Shown here in pieces: positions 9,023-18,662 of a DNA stretch of 64,000 nucleotides. A program made the translations under genes and the position numbers. Every line of letters begins with the position of its first letter. The first letter of the stretch is position 1. The stretch is from Pseudomonas veronii (lineage in GTDB: Bacteria; Pseudomonadota; Gammaproteobacteria; Pseudomonadales; Pseudomonadaceae), in assembly GCF_001439695.1 (NCBI RefSeq), contig NZ_JYLL01000005.1, forward strand, positions 1 through 64,000. The letters run 5' to 3'. The notes below the pieces were generated by a model. That model was not told the origin of the DNA. It did not search any database and worked only from the letters and a program-made list of their open reading frames with translations.

Positions 9023-9804
9023 TGAAGACGTTGAGCGCAGTCAAGGCGCTTCTGACAGCAAGGTTGCAGGCCAATATGAAAGACCGCGTGCCGGTCTTTG
9101 TCAGCCTGTTGAATACAGCCCTACTGGGATTGTCCGTTTATGTCGTGATTGAGATTTTCTTTGGGAATGTCGAGACAATTGGTGGCTGGAATAAACAGCA
9201 GTCGATTGTGTTGTATGGTGCCTTTATCCTTATTCGCTCCTTTGTACAAATGGTGGTATTGCCCAACTGCGAGGCCGCCTCGAAGTTGATCATCAGCAAG
9301 TCCATTGATACTTATTTGTCCAAACCGGTTGATGTGCAAACCATTCTGGCCTTTGGGCAGTTGCGCCTCTGGCATATTTTCGGGGTCCTGCTGGGGCTGG
9401 GTCTGATGCTGGGTGGCAGTCATGCGCAAGGGCAACTGACATTGCAGACGCTCGGCGCTTTCTTGGTCTTCATGGTCCTCGCGTGTGCGCTGGTTTATTC
9501 GGTCTGGTTCAGCATTGCCAGTCTGGCGTTCTGGACCAAGAAAACCGGCAACATTTCCCACCTGTTGTTTATGTTTCTGACCACCGGACGGTTCCCGTCC
9601 GGCGCGTATCCGGAGTGGATCCAGGTCGTGATCATGACCGTAGTCCCTGTCTTTTTCATCATGGAAGTGCCCGCGCAATCAGCGATGGGGATGACGACGG
9701 GGCGGTCTTTGGCGGGCGCTGTACTGGCGACTCTGGCCTTCTTGCTGTTGTCTCGATTGCTTTGGCATTGGGGGGTCAAGAAATACCTTCGAGAGGGCGC
9801 CTGA
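9022..9804 (+). CDS. ABC-2 type permease, second subunit
   Basis: 260-aa integral membrane protein, COG3694-like, with about six membrane segments and no catalytic motif. Together with the preceding permease it forms the heterodimeric channel of the exporter. There is a 32-bp gap to the NRPS start, short enough for one transcript. Assignment to the peptide product is by context. Confidence 0.85.
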   Translation: MKTLSAVKALLTARLQANMKDRVPVFVSLLNTALLGLSVYVVIEIFFGNVETIGGWNKQQSIVLYGAFILIRSFVQMVVLPNCEAASKLIISKSIDTYLSKPVDVQTILAFGQLRLWHIFGVLLGLGLMLGGSHAQGQLTLQTLGAFLVFMVLACALVYSVWFSIASLAFWTKKTGNISHLLFMFLTTGRFPSGAYPEWIQVVIMTVVPVFFIMEVPAQSAMGMTTGRSLAGAVLATLAFLLLSRLLWHWGVKKYLREGA

Positions 9805-9836
9805 CACTCGCAACACCGAAATTTAGACCATAAGAC

Positions 9837-12800
9837 ATGGATGATATGGACAACTTTCTGGATTTATTCGCCGACCAGGTTCGGTGGGCGCCTGGCGCCA
9901 TTGCAGCTTCGGATGGCTGCGACAGCCTGAGCTATCAAGACCTTGACGAGATATCCGACGGCTTCGCCCGCAGGCTGAGCGCGGCATCCGTCAAGCCCGG
10001 CGACATTGTCGCCATCGGTCTGGAACGGGGGCTTGGATTTCTGGTTTCGATGATCGGCCTGTTCAAGATTGGTGCCGCTTATCTGCCACTGGATCGCTCG
10101 CTGCCGCTGGATCGGCGGGCCTACATGCTGGAGCAATGCAGTTGCCGCTACCTGATAGCGGAGAACGACAGCCAGTTGCTGTTCGACGGCATTGCTCTTC
10201 TGACCATGCCCGGCCAACTCGACGAACTCAAGGGTGGCGCACTGTTCGGGCGTTGCGTACTGAAAGACGACAGCCTTGCTTATGTGATTTTCACCTCTGG
10301 CTCCACGGGGATGCCCAAGGGGGCTATGGTCCATCACGCGGGAATGCTCAATCACCTGCTGGCCAAAGTCGAAGACCTGGGGATGCACAAGGCCCCCAAC
10401 GTGGCGCAAACGGCACCACAGAGTTTCGATATCTCCGTCTGGCAATTCCTCGCGCCGCTCATCTGCGCCGGACGAACGGCAATTCTGACCCGTTCGGAGT
10501 TTCTGGATCTGGATCGCCTGGGTGCGCGGATCGTGCACGATGAAATCGATATCCTGCAGGTGGTGCCGAGCCATCTGCTGGCCATTCTGGATGCGATCAG
10601 TGTGGATGCGCAGAATGCGCGCTTCGATCGTCTGAGCTGCCTGGTCGCTACGGGCGAAGTGCTGCCCGTTTCGCTTGCCCGACGCTGGTTGGCGACCAAG
10701 CCTCATGTGCCATTGGTCAATGCCTATGGGCCGACTGAGTGCAGTGATGATGTGACCCACCACGTTATCTCCCGGATGCCTTCTGCTGATCACGCCATTC
10801 CGATCGGGCGGGCGGTACGCGGTGTTCGGCTGGTGGTGCGTGACGCTGACCAGGTGGCGTTGCCCGTGGGCGAAGTCGGGGAACTCTACGTCGAAGGGAT
10901 TGCGGTGGGGCTGGGCTACATCGGTCGCCCCGACCTGACCTCCAAGGCGTTTGTCACCGTCGACGGCCAGCGAGCCTACAAGACCGGCGACCTCGTCAGT
11001 TATGATGATGAGGGTGTCTTTCACTATCACGGTCGAACCGATGATCAGGTCAAGGTACGAGGTCACCGAATCGAACTGAGCGAGGTCGAATTCGGCATTT
11101 TGCGGCTGCCTTACATCAAACAGGCGGCAGTGGTGCTCAACACTTCGCACCCCCGAGCCTTTCTGACGGCTTTCCTCGTCGAGCAGGAGGGCGCCGCAAC
11201 CGATCTCGACACGCTGCGTCTGGATTTGCGTGAGCTCTTGCCGGAACACATGATTCCATCCGAGTTCCGCGTGCAGTCGTCTCTGCCCGAAACGCCCAAT
11301 GGCAAAATCGACAAGAAAAAACTCACCGCTATCGCCAATCAAACACCGGCGCCTGACACGTTACAGAGCGTTGCGGCAACGACGTCTGGCGGCGGACGGG
11401 AACTGCTCGAGACCTGGCGTGATTTGCTGTGTAACCCGACGTTGCAACCCGTGGACGATGTTTTCAAACAGGGTGCCGATTCGATTCTCGCCTTGCAGTT
11501 CATTGCACGGGCGAAGTCCCTGGGACATGCCTTCACGCTGGGGGATGTCTTCCGCAACCCGACCACGCTGGGGCTGCTCAAGGTGGCCAGAACCCAGGCC
11601 GGCCCCGCCGTTGCCGGGGGCGTAAACCATCTGCACCTGCAACCGGCGCAGGGTGATTCGTCATCGTTCAAACCGGTTTCGCAGGCACAGAAGGGTATTT
11701 ACGTTCAGTCGCTGCGAACCCGTCATCGCACCACTTACGTTCTGCAGTTTGTGTTCCTTATGGTGCTGCCCGATGACGGCGTCGCGCTGGAAGAAGGGTG
11801 GCGCAAGGCTCATCAACACCATGAACTGTTGCGTAGCGCGTTCGTTCTGGCGCCGTCGGGCCAGCCGGTGCGCGTCGTTGCCGAGGACGCTCCTCTGAGA
11901 TGGTCGCGGACCTCTCTTGTGCACCTCCATCAAGTGCAGCAGCGCCAGTACATCAAAGACTTCCTCATCGAGGACAAACAGAGCGGTTTCGAGCTGGATC
12001 AGCCCACGCTTTATCGATTGCATCTGTTCCATCTGGGGGGCAACAACTATCAGTTTGTCCTCAGTGCGCATCATCTCGTGCTTGATGGCGCATCGATTTT
12101 TTCGCTGATGAGCGAAGTATTCTCGGGTTTGCCGGCGGCGCCGGATGCGTTTCCAACCTATATCGACGGTCAGGAAAAATTCCACCTGCAACCTCAGGAT
12201 CAACAGCGCTGGGCGGATCTCCTCGAGCCTTTCGAGGTGCCGGTCTGCGTCGCTGACAAGCTTGTCGAGCCCTCCTTGAAACCGGTGCAACATCAACTCT
12301 TCGAAAGACGTCTGCCCGCGACTCTTGAACAGGCCATCGTGCGTCTCTGTGGCCGTGCCGGGGTCACGATTGCTTCGGTTGCGGCAACGGCCTGGGCCAT
12401 GGCGCTCAATGCAGTAAACGGCGGGCAGCACCAGTTGTTCGGAATGATCGTTTCGGGACGCGCCGACACCGGGGTTGGCCTGGATGACATCGGGATGTAC
12501 GCCAATACCTTGCCGATGCCCTTGGCACTGGCGGCGGCGCAGAATCCCGAGGTCAGCCTGCAGGCCGCAAGTGCACGCATCGCCGAGTTGCTTCGCTTCG
12601 AATCGATTTCGATGAACGATACGTTGTTCAGTACGCGTTCGCGGTTTGCCAACGGCGCGTTTGATACGGTGCTCAACGTCGAGACGCTGGCAAACTGGGC
12701 TGCGCTGGAGGCCCCCGGCGTCACGGTCGAACTCACACAGGTGACGGACCTCACCGAGTTTGTCTTTGCCGTTGAAGTCCTCAGCACCGGCGATGGCATC

Positions 12801-15800
12801 ACTGTGGATTTCATTCGCGATCCCGAGCATGTATCCAAGGAACGGGCAGAGCTGCTGTGTGAACATTTTCTCAGTGCACTGACGTATATCTGTGAAGCAC
12901 AGCGCCCGTTGCAGGAGTGGCAGAACTGGCAAGGCGTGCCCGTGGTCGGGGATGACGCTCCGGTTGCGATAGAACTGCCCCCGTCTTCCTCGCAGCACAC
13001 GCCTTTCGACACGCTGGTGCTGGCTGCCACGCGTGCGATCATCGGCAGTGACTCGATCACCCTGAAGCAGAATTTCTTCTCGGCAGGCGGTGACTCGATC
13101 AGCGCGCTGCAACTCATTGCACGTCTGAGAAGCGAGGGGATGACGATTGATCTTGATCGCATCTTTGCCAGTCGATCGCTAGCCGAAATTGCCCAGGCTG
13201 TGCGGCTGCTGCAGAGTGCGGCCAGCGGGGAAAGCGATCCGCCGACCGGCGCAACGGCGCTGGTGCCGGTACAGCGTTGGTTTGCCGAACAGCGACTGGT
13301 CAATGCTGCCCATTGGTGTCTCGGCACGGCGATCGAGATTCACCGTCCCGTTGCGGCCGACACCCTGCTCATGGCGACTCGCAAGATACTCGAGCGCTAT
13401 CCGGTACTGAGCGCGCAGTTCAAAGTCGATCAAGGATTCGCCCAGACCATTCCGGCGAGTCCGGTCGATGCGCAGGCCAGTTGCAGGACAGTACAACTGG
13501 CGGCAACGATCGATCAATCACTGGAGTCTATCCGGGCCGTGCTGGATGAATCCCTGTCCGGTCTCGACCTCGAACAGGGCGATCTGTTTCGCGCGGTGCT
13601 GTTCCGTACCCCGGATCCCGATGTCAGTCTGCTGGTACTGGTGGCGCACCACCTGGTGGTCGATGCGGTGTCCCTGCGCATCCTCGTCGAGGACTATCTG
13701 CACCTTTGCGCAGGCACCGCGGTGCCAGCGCGGGTCACCTCGTTTCGGGGGTGGGCGCAGCAGTTGGCGAGGGACGGGCAGGTCTTCAAGAATGAGGTTC
13801 TGGCGCAGACTGCCTACTGGTCACGGGTCATCGAAACGGTTCCGGCCGCGATACCTTTTGACCTCAACCGGCGAGCGTCGGGGCGCACCGCAATACTGTC
13901 CCGCGGACTGAGCAGCGCAGCAACCAGTGCATTGATCCGGGAGGTGCCTGCGGCTTACAACACCCGTATCAATGACATCCTGATCTCGGCACTGGCCCGG
14001 GCGTTTTCCGCCTGGCGCGCGAGTCCGGACATTGCAATCAACCTCGAAGGACATGGTCGCGAAAGCATCCTGGAAGGCGTCGACGTATCCCGCACGATCG
14101 GCTGGTTCACGTCGGTGTTCCCGGTGTGTCTGCATGACCCTCAAGAGGGACTCGGGAGTCTGATTCAGGCAACCAAACGCACACTCGCGGACATCCCGCA
14201 ACGAGGTGTCGGGTATGGACTGCTGCGTTATCTGTTCAATGAGTCCCGGGTGATTCCTGCTGCCGAACCCATGGTGCAGTTCAACTACCTCGGGCAGTGG
14301 GACAACGTATCGTTTGACGATCCGGATGTGTCGATGCCATCTGCCCAAGTCTTGAGTCTGGTTGATCAGGTGTCGGTGGACCCGCGTAACGGACGCCAGC
14401 ATGCACTGGAGATCGAGGCACGGATTGCCCAGGGTCGATTTGAAATCGACTGGTATTACGACGACGGGATCCTGTCGCCGCAGGAGGCCGAAAGTCTTGC
14501 GACGCACTACGTCGATGCACTGACGCAAATCATCGAGCATTGCACAGCGGGCGCCGTGGTGCGCGTGCCTGGCGACTATCCGGATGTCGATCTGACAGAT
14601 GATGAGTTGCAGTCGCTGATTGCCAGCGCCGGCGCCATACCGGTGGATATCTATCCCTTGTCACCGACGCAAGAGGGGATCCTGTTCCAGCACCTGATGA
14701 GCGATGACGACACCTATACCCTGCAATACGTCATGGACATCAACGGTGAGGTCGACATCAGCGTGCTCGAAGCGGCCTGGCAATTGCTAGCCGAGCGTCA
14801 TCCGATCCTGCGCACGGGGTTCTTCTGGGATGCGGTGGCGGGCCCGGTGCAATATGTGGTTCCAGAAGCAAGTTGCAGCTGGCAGGTTATCGCACACAGC
14901 GGCGGGTCGACAGAGCATGAACGGCTGATGCACGACGATCGCTCGCGGATCTTTGATCTGGCGACGCCTGCGCTGACCCGCTTCACGTTGCTGTCCAGGG
15001 GTTCGCAGACCTACAAGTTGATCTGGATCTACCATCACATCCTTCTGGATGGCTGGTGTGTGGCCAAGGTCATCAAGGCGCTGTTTGCCCTCTACGATCA
15101 GATGATCTGCGGCGTGCAGCCCGAGCCGGCGTTCAGCCATGTCTATCGCGATTACATCGAGTGGCTGGCCAATCAGCATGAACGGGAGAAACGTCCGTTC
15201 TGGCGACGTTATCTGGCGGGCGTCAGCCCCACTCTGTTCTCCAGTCCGGTTGCCTATCAGCCGTCCTCGCCTGCGGATCACAACGTCTATCGCTTCAACC
15301 TCGGGCGCGACCTGTCGGACGGCATCGAGCGATTCAGCAGCGGGCTGGGTGTGACCGTTGCTGTGCTATTCCAGCGTATCTGGGCGCAGATCCTGGCAGA
15401 AAACACTCAGAGTCTCTCGCCGGTTTTCGGCTGGGCGATTTCGGGACGGCCTGCAGACCTTGAGGGCTCGCAAGACATCATCGGACTCATGACCTCAATC
15501 GTCCCGTGCAAGGTTGATGTACGCGCGCCGCTCTCGGCCGAGGCTCTTCGGCAGTTGCAGCGCAGCAGTGCAGCGCTGCAGGACGAAGGGCATATCTCGA
15601 TGAGTCATTTCCAGAATGCTGCCGGCCTTGGCCAGGAGGCATTGTTTAATACCGTTCTGGTGGTCGAGAACTTCGAGCTTCAGGACAACCTGCCGGTCGG
15701 TGATCGCTACCGGCTGAGCAATCTGCAATGGGTCGAGAGGTCAGAGTTTCCTTTGGTTCTCGGTCTGGTACCGGCAGATGATTTTCTGATCGAACTCAAC

Positions 15801-15947
15801 TTCAACCCCGAAAAATTCTGCGTTGCGCAAATGGCCGATCTTCAACAACGGATTGTTTTCCATGCGCGTCAAATGTCTTCTCTTGGAAATGGATACCTCG
15901 AGCATGATGCAAATTTACAGTGCGAATCAGTATCACAAGCTGGATAA
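9837..15947 (+). CDS. Non-ribosomal peptide synthetase, A-T-C-T-E-C
   Basis: 2036 aa. Domains in order: adenylation (~1-500; A3 LAYVIFTSGSTGMPKG at 148-163, NAYGPTE, YKTGDL, A10 NGKIDKKKL), carrier (Ser ~548 in GADS), condensation (~600-1030, HHLVLDG), second carrier (Ser ~1085 in GGDS), epimerization (~1140-1560, HHLVVDA and the E-type IGWFTSVFP), terminal condensation (~1575-2030, YPLSPTQEGILF and HHILLDGW, the DCL type expected after an E domain). The second module lacks an adenylation domain, so its carrier must be charged in trans. No C domain at the start (initiation module) and no thioesterase at the end. My reading of the first A-domain specificity positions is D-I-W-Q-V-T-A-D-D-K. 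The two acidic residues suggest an amine-bearing side chain, but I match it to no known code with confidence. ATG 9837 has no clear ribosome site. Confidence 0.93.
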   Translation: MDDMDNFLDLFADQVRWAPGAIAASDGCDSLSYQDLDEISDGFARRLSAASVKPGDIVAIGLERGLGFLVSMIGLFKIGAAYLPLDRSLPLDRRAYMLEQCSCRYLIAENDSQLLFDGIALLTMPGQLDELKGGALFGRCVLKDDSLAYVIFTSGSTGMPKGAMVHHAGMLNHLLAKVEDLGMHKAPNVAQTAPQSFDISVWQFLAPLICAGRTAILTRSEFLDLDRLGARIVHDEIDILQVVPSHLLAILDAISVDAQNARFDRLSCLVATGEVLPVSLARRWLATKPHVPLVNAYGPTECSDDVTHHVISRMPSADHAIPIGRAVRGVRLVVRDADQVALPVGEVGELYVEGIAVGLGYIGRPDLTSKAFVTVDGQRAYKTGDLVSYDDEGVFHYHGRTDDQVKVRGHRIELSEVEFGILRLPYIKQAAVVLNTSHPRAFLTAFLVEQEGAATDLDTLRLDLRELLPEHMIPSEFRVQSSLPETPNGKIDKKKLTAIANQTPAPDTLQSVAATTSGGGRELLETWRDLLCNPTLQPVDDVFKQGADSILALQFIARAKSLGHAFTLGDVFRNPTTLGLLKVARTQAGPAVAGGVNHLHLQPAQGDSSSFKPVSQAQKGIYVQSLRTRHRTTYVLQFVFLMVLPDDGVALEEGWRKAHQHHELLRSAFVLAPSGQPVRVVAEDAPLRWSRTSLVHLHQVQQRQYIKDFLIEDKQSGFELDQPTLYRLHLFHLGGNNYQFVLSAHHLVLDGASIFSLMSEVFSGLPAAPDAFPTYIDGQEKFHLQPQDQQRWADLLEPFEVPVCVADKLVEPSLKPVQHQLFERRLPATLEQAIVRLCGRAGVTIASVAATAWAMALNAVNGGQHQLFGMIVSGRADTGVGLDDIGMYANTLPMPLALAAAQNPEVSLQAASARIAELLRFESISMNDTLFSTRSRFANGAFDTVLNVETLANWAALEAPGVTVELTQVTDLTEFVFAVEVLSTGDGITVDFIRDPEHVSKERAELLCEHFLSALTYICEAQRPLQEWQNWQGVPVVGDDAPVAIELPPSSSQHTPFDTLVLAATRAIIGSDSITLKQNFFSAGGDSISALQLIARLRSEGMTIDLDRIFASRSLAEIAQAVRLLQSAASGESDPPTGATALVPVQRWFAEQRLVNAAHWCLGTAIEIHRPVAADTLLMATRKILERYPVLSAQFKVDQGFAQTIPASPVDAQASCRTVQLAATIDQSLESIRAVLDESLSGLDLEQGDLFRAVLFRTPDPDVSLLVLVAHHLVVDAVSLRILVEDYLHLCAGTAVPARVTSFRGWAQQLARDGQVFKNEVLAQTAYWSRVIETVPAAIPFDLNRRASGRTAILSRGLSSAATSALIREVPAAYNTRINDILISALARAFSAWRASPDIAINLEGHGRESILEGVDVSRTIGWFTSVFPVCLHDPQEGLGSLIQATKRTLADIPQRGVGYGLLRYLFNESRVIPAAEPMVQFNYLGQWDNVSFDDPDVSMPSAQVLSLVDQVSVDPRNGRQHALEIEARIAQGRFEIDWYYDDGILSPQEAESLATHYVDALTQIIEHCTAGAVVRVPGDYPDVDLTDDELQSLIASAGAIPVDIYPLSPTQEGILFQHLMSDDDTYTLQYVMDINGEVDISVLEAAWQLLAERHPILRTGFFWDAVAGPVQYVVPEASCSWQVIAHSGGSTEHERLMHDDRSRIFDLATPALTRFTLLSRGSQTYKLIWIYHHILLDGWCVAKVIKALFALYDQMICGVQPEPAFSHVYRDYIEWLANQHEREKRPFWRRYLAGVSPTLFSSPVAYQPSSPADHNVYRFNLGRDLSDGIERFSSGLGVTVAVLFQRIWAQILAENTQSLSPVFGWAISGRPADLEGSQDIIGLMTSIVPCKVDVRAPLSAEALRQLQRSSAALQDEGHISMSHFQNAAGLGQEALFNTVLVVENFELQDNLPVGDRYRLSNLQWVERSEFPLVLGLVPADDFLIELNFNPEKFCVAQMADLQQRIVFHARQMSSLGNGYLEHDANLQCESVSQAG

Positions 15948-16857
15948 CTTTATTGGTGATGTGCCGGTCTACCTGAAAATAGAAGGGTTGAATCCGGCCG
16001 GGTCGATAAAACTCAAGACTGCAATCTCGCTGATCGAAGAAAGTGAGCGCCTGGGGCTGCTTTCACCCGGGCGAAAAGTCATCGAGTCCAGCTCGGGAAA
16101 TCTCGGTGTCGCGTTATCGATGATCTGTGCGCAGCGCGGTTATCCGTTTACCTGCATAACCGACCCCAACGTCAACCAGGTCAGCGTCAACCTGATGAAG
16201 GCTTATGGGGCCGAAGTCATTGTTTGCGACACCCGCGATCGCAATGGCGGTTTTCTCGGCGCGCGCATTGCTCTGATTCAGGAAATGATCCGTCAGGATC
16301 CGAGGTATTTCTGGACCAATCAGTACGCCAACCCGGCCAATCCGTTGGCGCACTACAACAGGACTGCGCCGGAAATCCTGCAGCAGCATCCCAACTGCAA
16401 GTGGTTGTTTGTCGGTGCCGGCACCACCGGGACGCTTGTCGGTTGCGCGCAATATCTGCGTGACCATGCGCTGGATGTAAAGCTGATTGCCGTCGATACC
16501 GTGGGGTCGATCAACTTTCAGGAAGTGCCGAAGAAACGCCTGATTCCCGGTTTGGGAACGAGTCGGCGCCCGGAAATTCTCGATCGCGATCTGGTCGGGC
16601 ATATCGAGTTCGTCGATGAGGTCGAGACGATCCGCATGTGCCGCAGTGTTGCGCTGGACTACGGCCTGCTGGTCGGTGGTTCCACGGGGACCGTTCTGGT
16701 TGCGCTCAAGCGCTTGTGGAAACAGATTCCGGCTGGCGACGAAGTTGTCGTGATCAGTCCCGATATGGGCGAACGGTATCTCGAAACGATCTATTCGGAT
16801 AAGTGGTGTGACGCCAACTTTGGCAGCCAGATGTATCAACACGCAATGGTGGGTTGA
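15904..16857 (+). CDS. sbnA: SbnA-like cysteine synthase family enzyme (2,3-diaminopropionate biosynthesis)
   Basis: ~317-aa PLP enzyme of fold type II. SbnA of Staphylococcus condenses O-phosphoserine with glutamate to N-(1-amino-1-carboxy-2-ethyl)-glutamate, the precursor of L-2,3-diaminopropionate. Visible: the PLP lysine region NPAGSIKLKTA, the substrate loop SSSGNLGV, the phosphate-binding loop GAGTTGTLVG, and GGSTGT near the C-terminus. Starts at 15889, 15904 or 15907 all overlap the NRPS end. I choose 15904 because the homologous part begins right after it. The frame open from 15823 adds residues with no homology. The SbnB partner is four genes down, which strengthens the call over cysteine synthase. 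Confidence 0.85.
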   Translation: MMQIYSANQYHKLDNFIGDVPVYLKIEGLNPAGSIKLKTAISLIEESERLGLLSPGRKVIESSSGNLGVALSMICAQRGYPFTCITDPNVNQVSVNLMKAYGAEVIVCDTRDRNGGFLGARIALIQEMIRQDPRYFWTNQYANPANPLAHYNRTAPEILQQHPNCKWLFVGAGTTGTLVGCAQYLRDHALDVKLIAVDTVGSINFQEVPKKRLIPGLGTSRRPEILDRDLVGHIEFVDEVETIRMCRSVALDYGLLVGGSTGTVLVALKRLWKQIPAGDEVVVISPDMGERYLETIYSDKWCDANFGSQMYQHAMVG

Positions 16858-16907
16858 GTCTCGGCGGTGCATTGGTTGATGTTTTCTCAGAGCGGAAGGA
16901 ACCTAGC

Positions 16908-18659
16908 TTGTCACAACTACAATTTCCCCCGAGCGGTATCGCGCAAACACAGATCTTTCTCGATCAATGGGCCCGCGTCAGCCACGATCTCAAGGATGCA
17001 CTCGCCATGGAAGATGGCGGTGTTTCATATACCTATGCCGAAGTGGACGCAGACAGTCAGCGGATCGCGGCCTATCTGGCACACCACGCGATTGGTGCCG
17101 GCGCGATAGTTGTCATTGGTTGTCCGCGCGGCAAGGATTTGCTGGTGGCCTTGCTGGGCGTCATGAAGAGCGGCGCAGCCTTCGTTCTGATGGATCTGGA
17201 CGCCGCGCCAGCGCGCTTGTCCGTCCAGCTGGACGCTGCCACTGCGAAGCTGGTTCTGGTCCCTGACGGGTACAGGGTCGGCGACAATCGCGCTCTGGCC
17301 GCTGAAAAGGTCGTGACCCTCGGTCAGGTTCGCGATGCCGAGCAGTCCCTGCACTTCGAGCCACCGCGGATAATGCCACAAGACCTGGCGTATGTCATCT
17401 TCACTTCGGGCTCTACCGGGCAACCGAAAGGGGTACGGGTTTCGCACCGGGGCATCCCTAACCTTGCGCGTCATGCATTGCCATACGGCATCACGCAGGG
17501 CACTCGGGTGCTGATGTTTTCTCCTGTGTGTTTCGACGCGATCATCGCCGAAATCGTCATGACCCTGTTTGCCGGCGGCTGTCTGGTCGCGGTCAGCGAC
17601 CATGAACTGCGGGACTTCGACTGCCTGCAAGACTTGCTGTGCAATCGTCGGATCGACGTCGCCACGTTGCCGCCATCACTGGTGTCGATGTTGCCGGCCG
17701 AGCTGCCGATCAGCCTGAGTACATTGATCGTGGCCGGCGAGAGGTGCAGCAAGCAAGTGATTGCAAACTGGGCGGGCCGAACCCGACTGATCAACGCCTA
17801 CGGGCCTTCCGAAGCAACCGTCGCGACAACGGTCAAACTCTGCAACCTCGAGACCTCACCCGCGAATATTGGTCAGGCAATTTCAAACGTCACGGTGCGC
17901 CTGCTCGACGAGACGCTGGAAGAAGTACCGGATGGCGAACTCGGCGAGATCTACATCAGCGGAGTGAGTGTTGCCTTGGGCTATCTGGACAATCCGGACT
18001 TGAGTGACGCACGGTTTGTCCGTGGTCTGGACGGTGATGACAGCCTGAGCTTTCGCACTGGCGATTTCGCCAGGCGCGATGTGAACGCAGACATCCTATT
18101 CGAGGGCCGCAAGGACGATCTGCTCAAGATCAACGGAAACCGCGTCGAGCTTGCGGAGATCGAGGCCTGCGCCACGGCCACAGGGCTCGTTCGAAGTTGC
18201 CATGTCTGTTGCGTCGATGCTGACAACTCGGGTGTGAGCATCGCGCTTTTTGTCACCCCGTCGGACAAGGTTGATGGTTCGCAGCTGAGGGCCAGAATCA
18301 GCGCCGAGTTGCCGATTTACTTCATGCCTGCGCGCATCCTGGTTCTGGATGAGCTCCCGAGTAATCCGGCGGGCAAAGTCGATCGGGCTGCGTTGATCGC
18401 GCAGTTGGGCGAGGTGACCGACGAAGGCGGAGCGGCCGAGGCCATGAGCCCTCAGGAGGAAACCCTGGCGTTGATCTGGGCGCAGATTCTTGGTCGTCCG
18501 ATCGATAACCGTGAGGCGAACTTCTTTGCCCTGGGCGGCAACTCTCTTCTAGCGATGCGTCTCGTCGCACTAATGAAACGCAGTGGTATTCAGATCAATC
18601 TCAAGCGCGTGTTTGGCGCTCCGACACTGGCGCAAATGGCCTGTCTGATCAAGGAGTAG
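16908..18659 (+). CDS. Free-standing NRPS adenylation-carrier (A-T) protein
   Basis: 583 aa. Adenylation domain with A3 LAYVIFTSGSTGQPKG, A5 NAYGPSEATV, A7 FRTGDFA, A8 GRKDDLLKINGNRVEL and A10 NPAGKVDRAAL, followed by one carrier domain (LGGNSLLAMRL). Specificity residues by my alignment: D-A-A-T-I-A-A-V-A-K, close to the gramicidin phenylalanine code (DAWTIAAICK) with Trp239 replaced by Ala, hinting at a bulky hydrophobic or aromatic substrate. The frame opens with TTG at 16854, but the TTG at 16908 has AAGGA seven nt upstream and is preferred. It probably supplies the amino acid accepted by the terminal C domain of the large NRPS, and could also load the A-less module. Confidence 0.85.
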   Translation: MSQLQFPPSGIAQTQIFLDQWARVSHDLKDALAMEDGGVSYTYAEVDADSQRIAAYLAHHAIGAGAIVVIGCPRGKDLLVALLGVMKSGAAFVLMDLDAAPARLSVQLDAATAKLVLVPDGYRVGDNRALAAEKVVTLGQVRDAEQSLHFEPPRIMPQDLAYVIFTSGSTGQPKGVRVSHRGIPNLARHALPYGITQGTRVLMFSPVCFDAIIAEIVMTLFAGGCLVAVSDHELRDFDCLQDLLCNRRIDVATLPPSLVSMLPAELPISLSTLIVAGERCSKQVIANWAGRTRLINAYGPSEATVATTVKLCNLETSPANIGQAISNVTVRLLDETLEEVPDGELGEIYISGVSVALGYLDNPDLSDARFVRGLDGDDSLSFRTGDFARRDVNADILFEGRKDDLLKINGNRVELAEIEACATATGLVRSCHVCCVDADNSGVSIALFVTPSDKVDGSQLRARISAELPIYFMPARILVLDELPSNPAGKVDRAALIAQLGEVTDEGGAAEAMSPQEETLALIWAQILGRPIDNREANFFALGGNSLLAMRLVALMKRSGIQINLKRVFGAPTLAQMACLIKE

Positions 18660-18662
18660 GTG

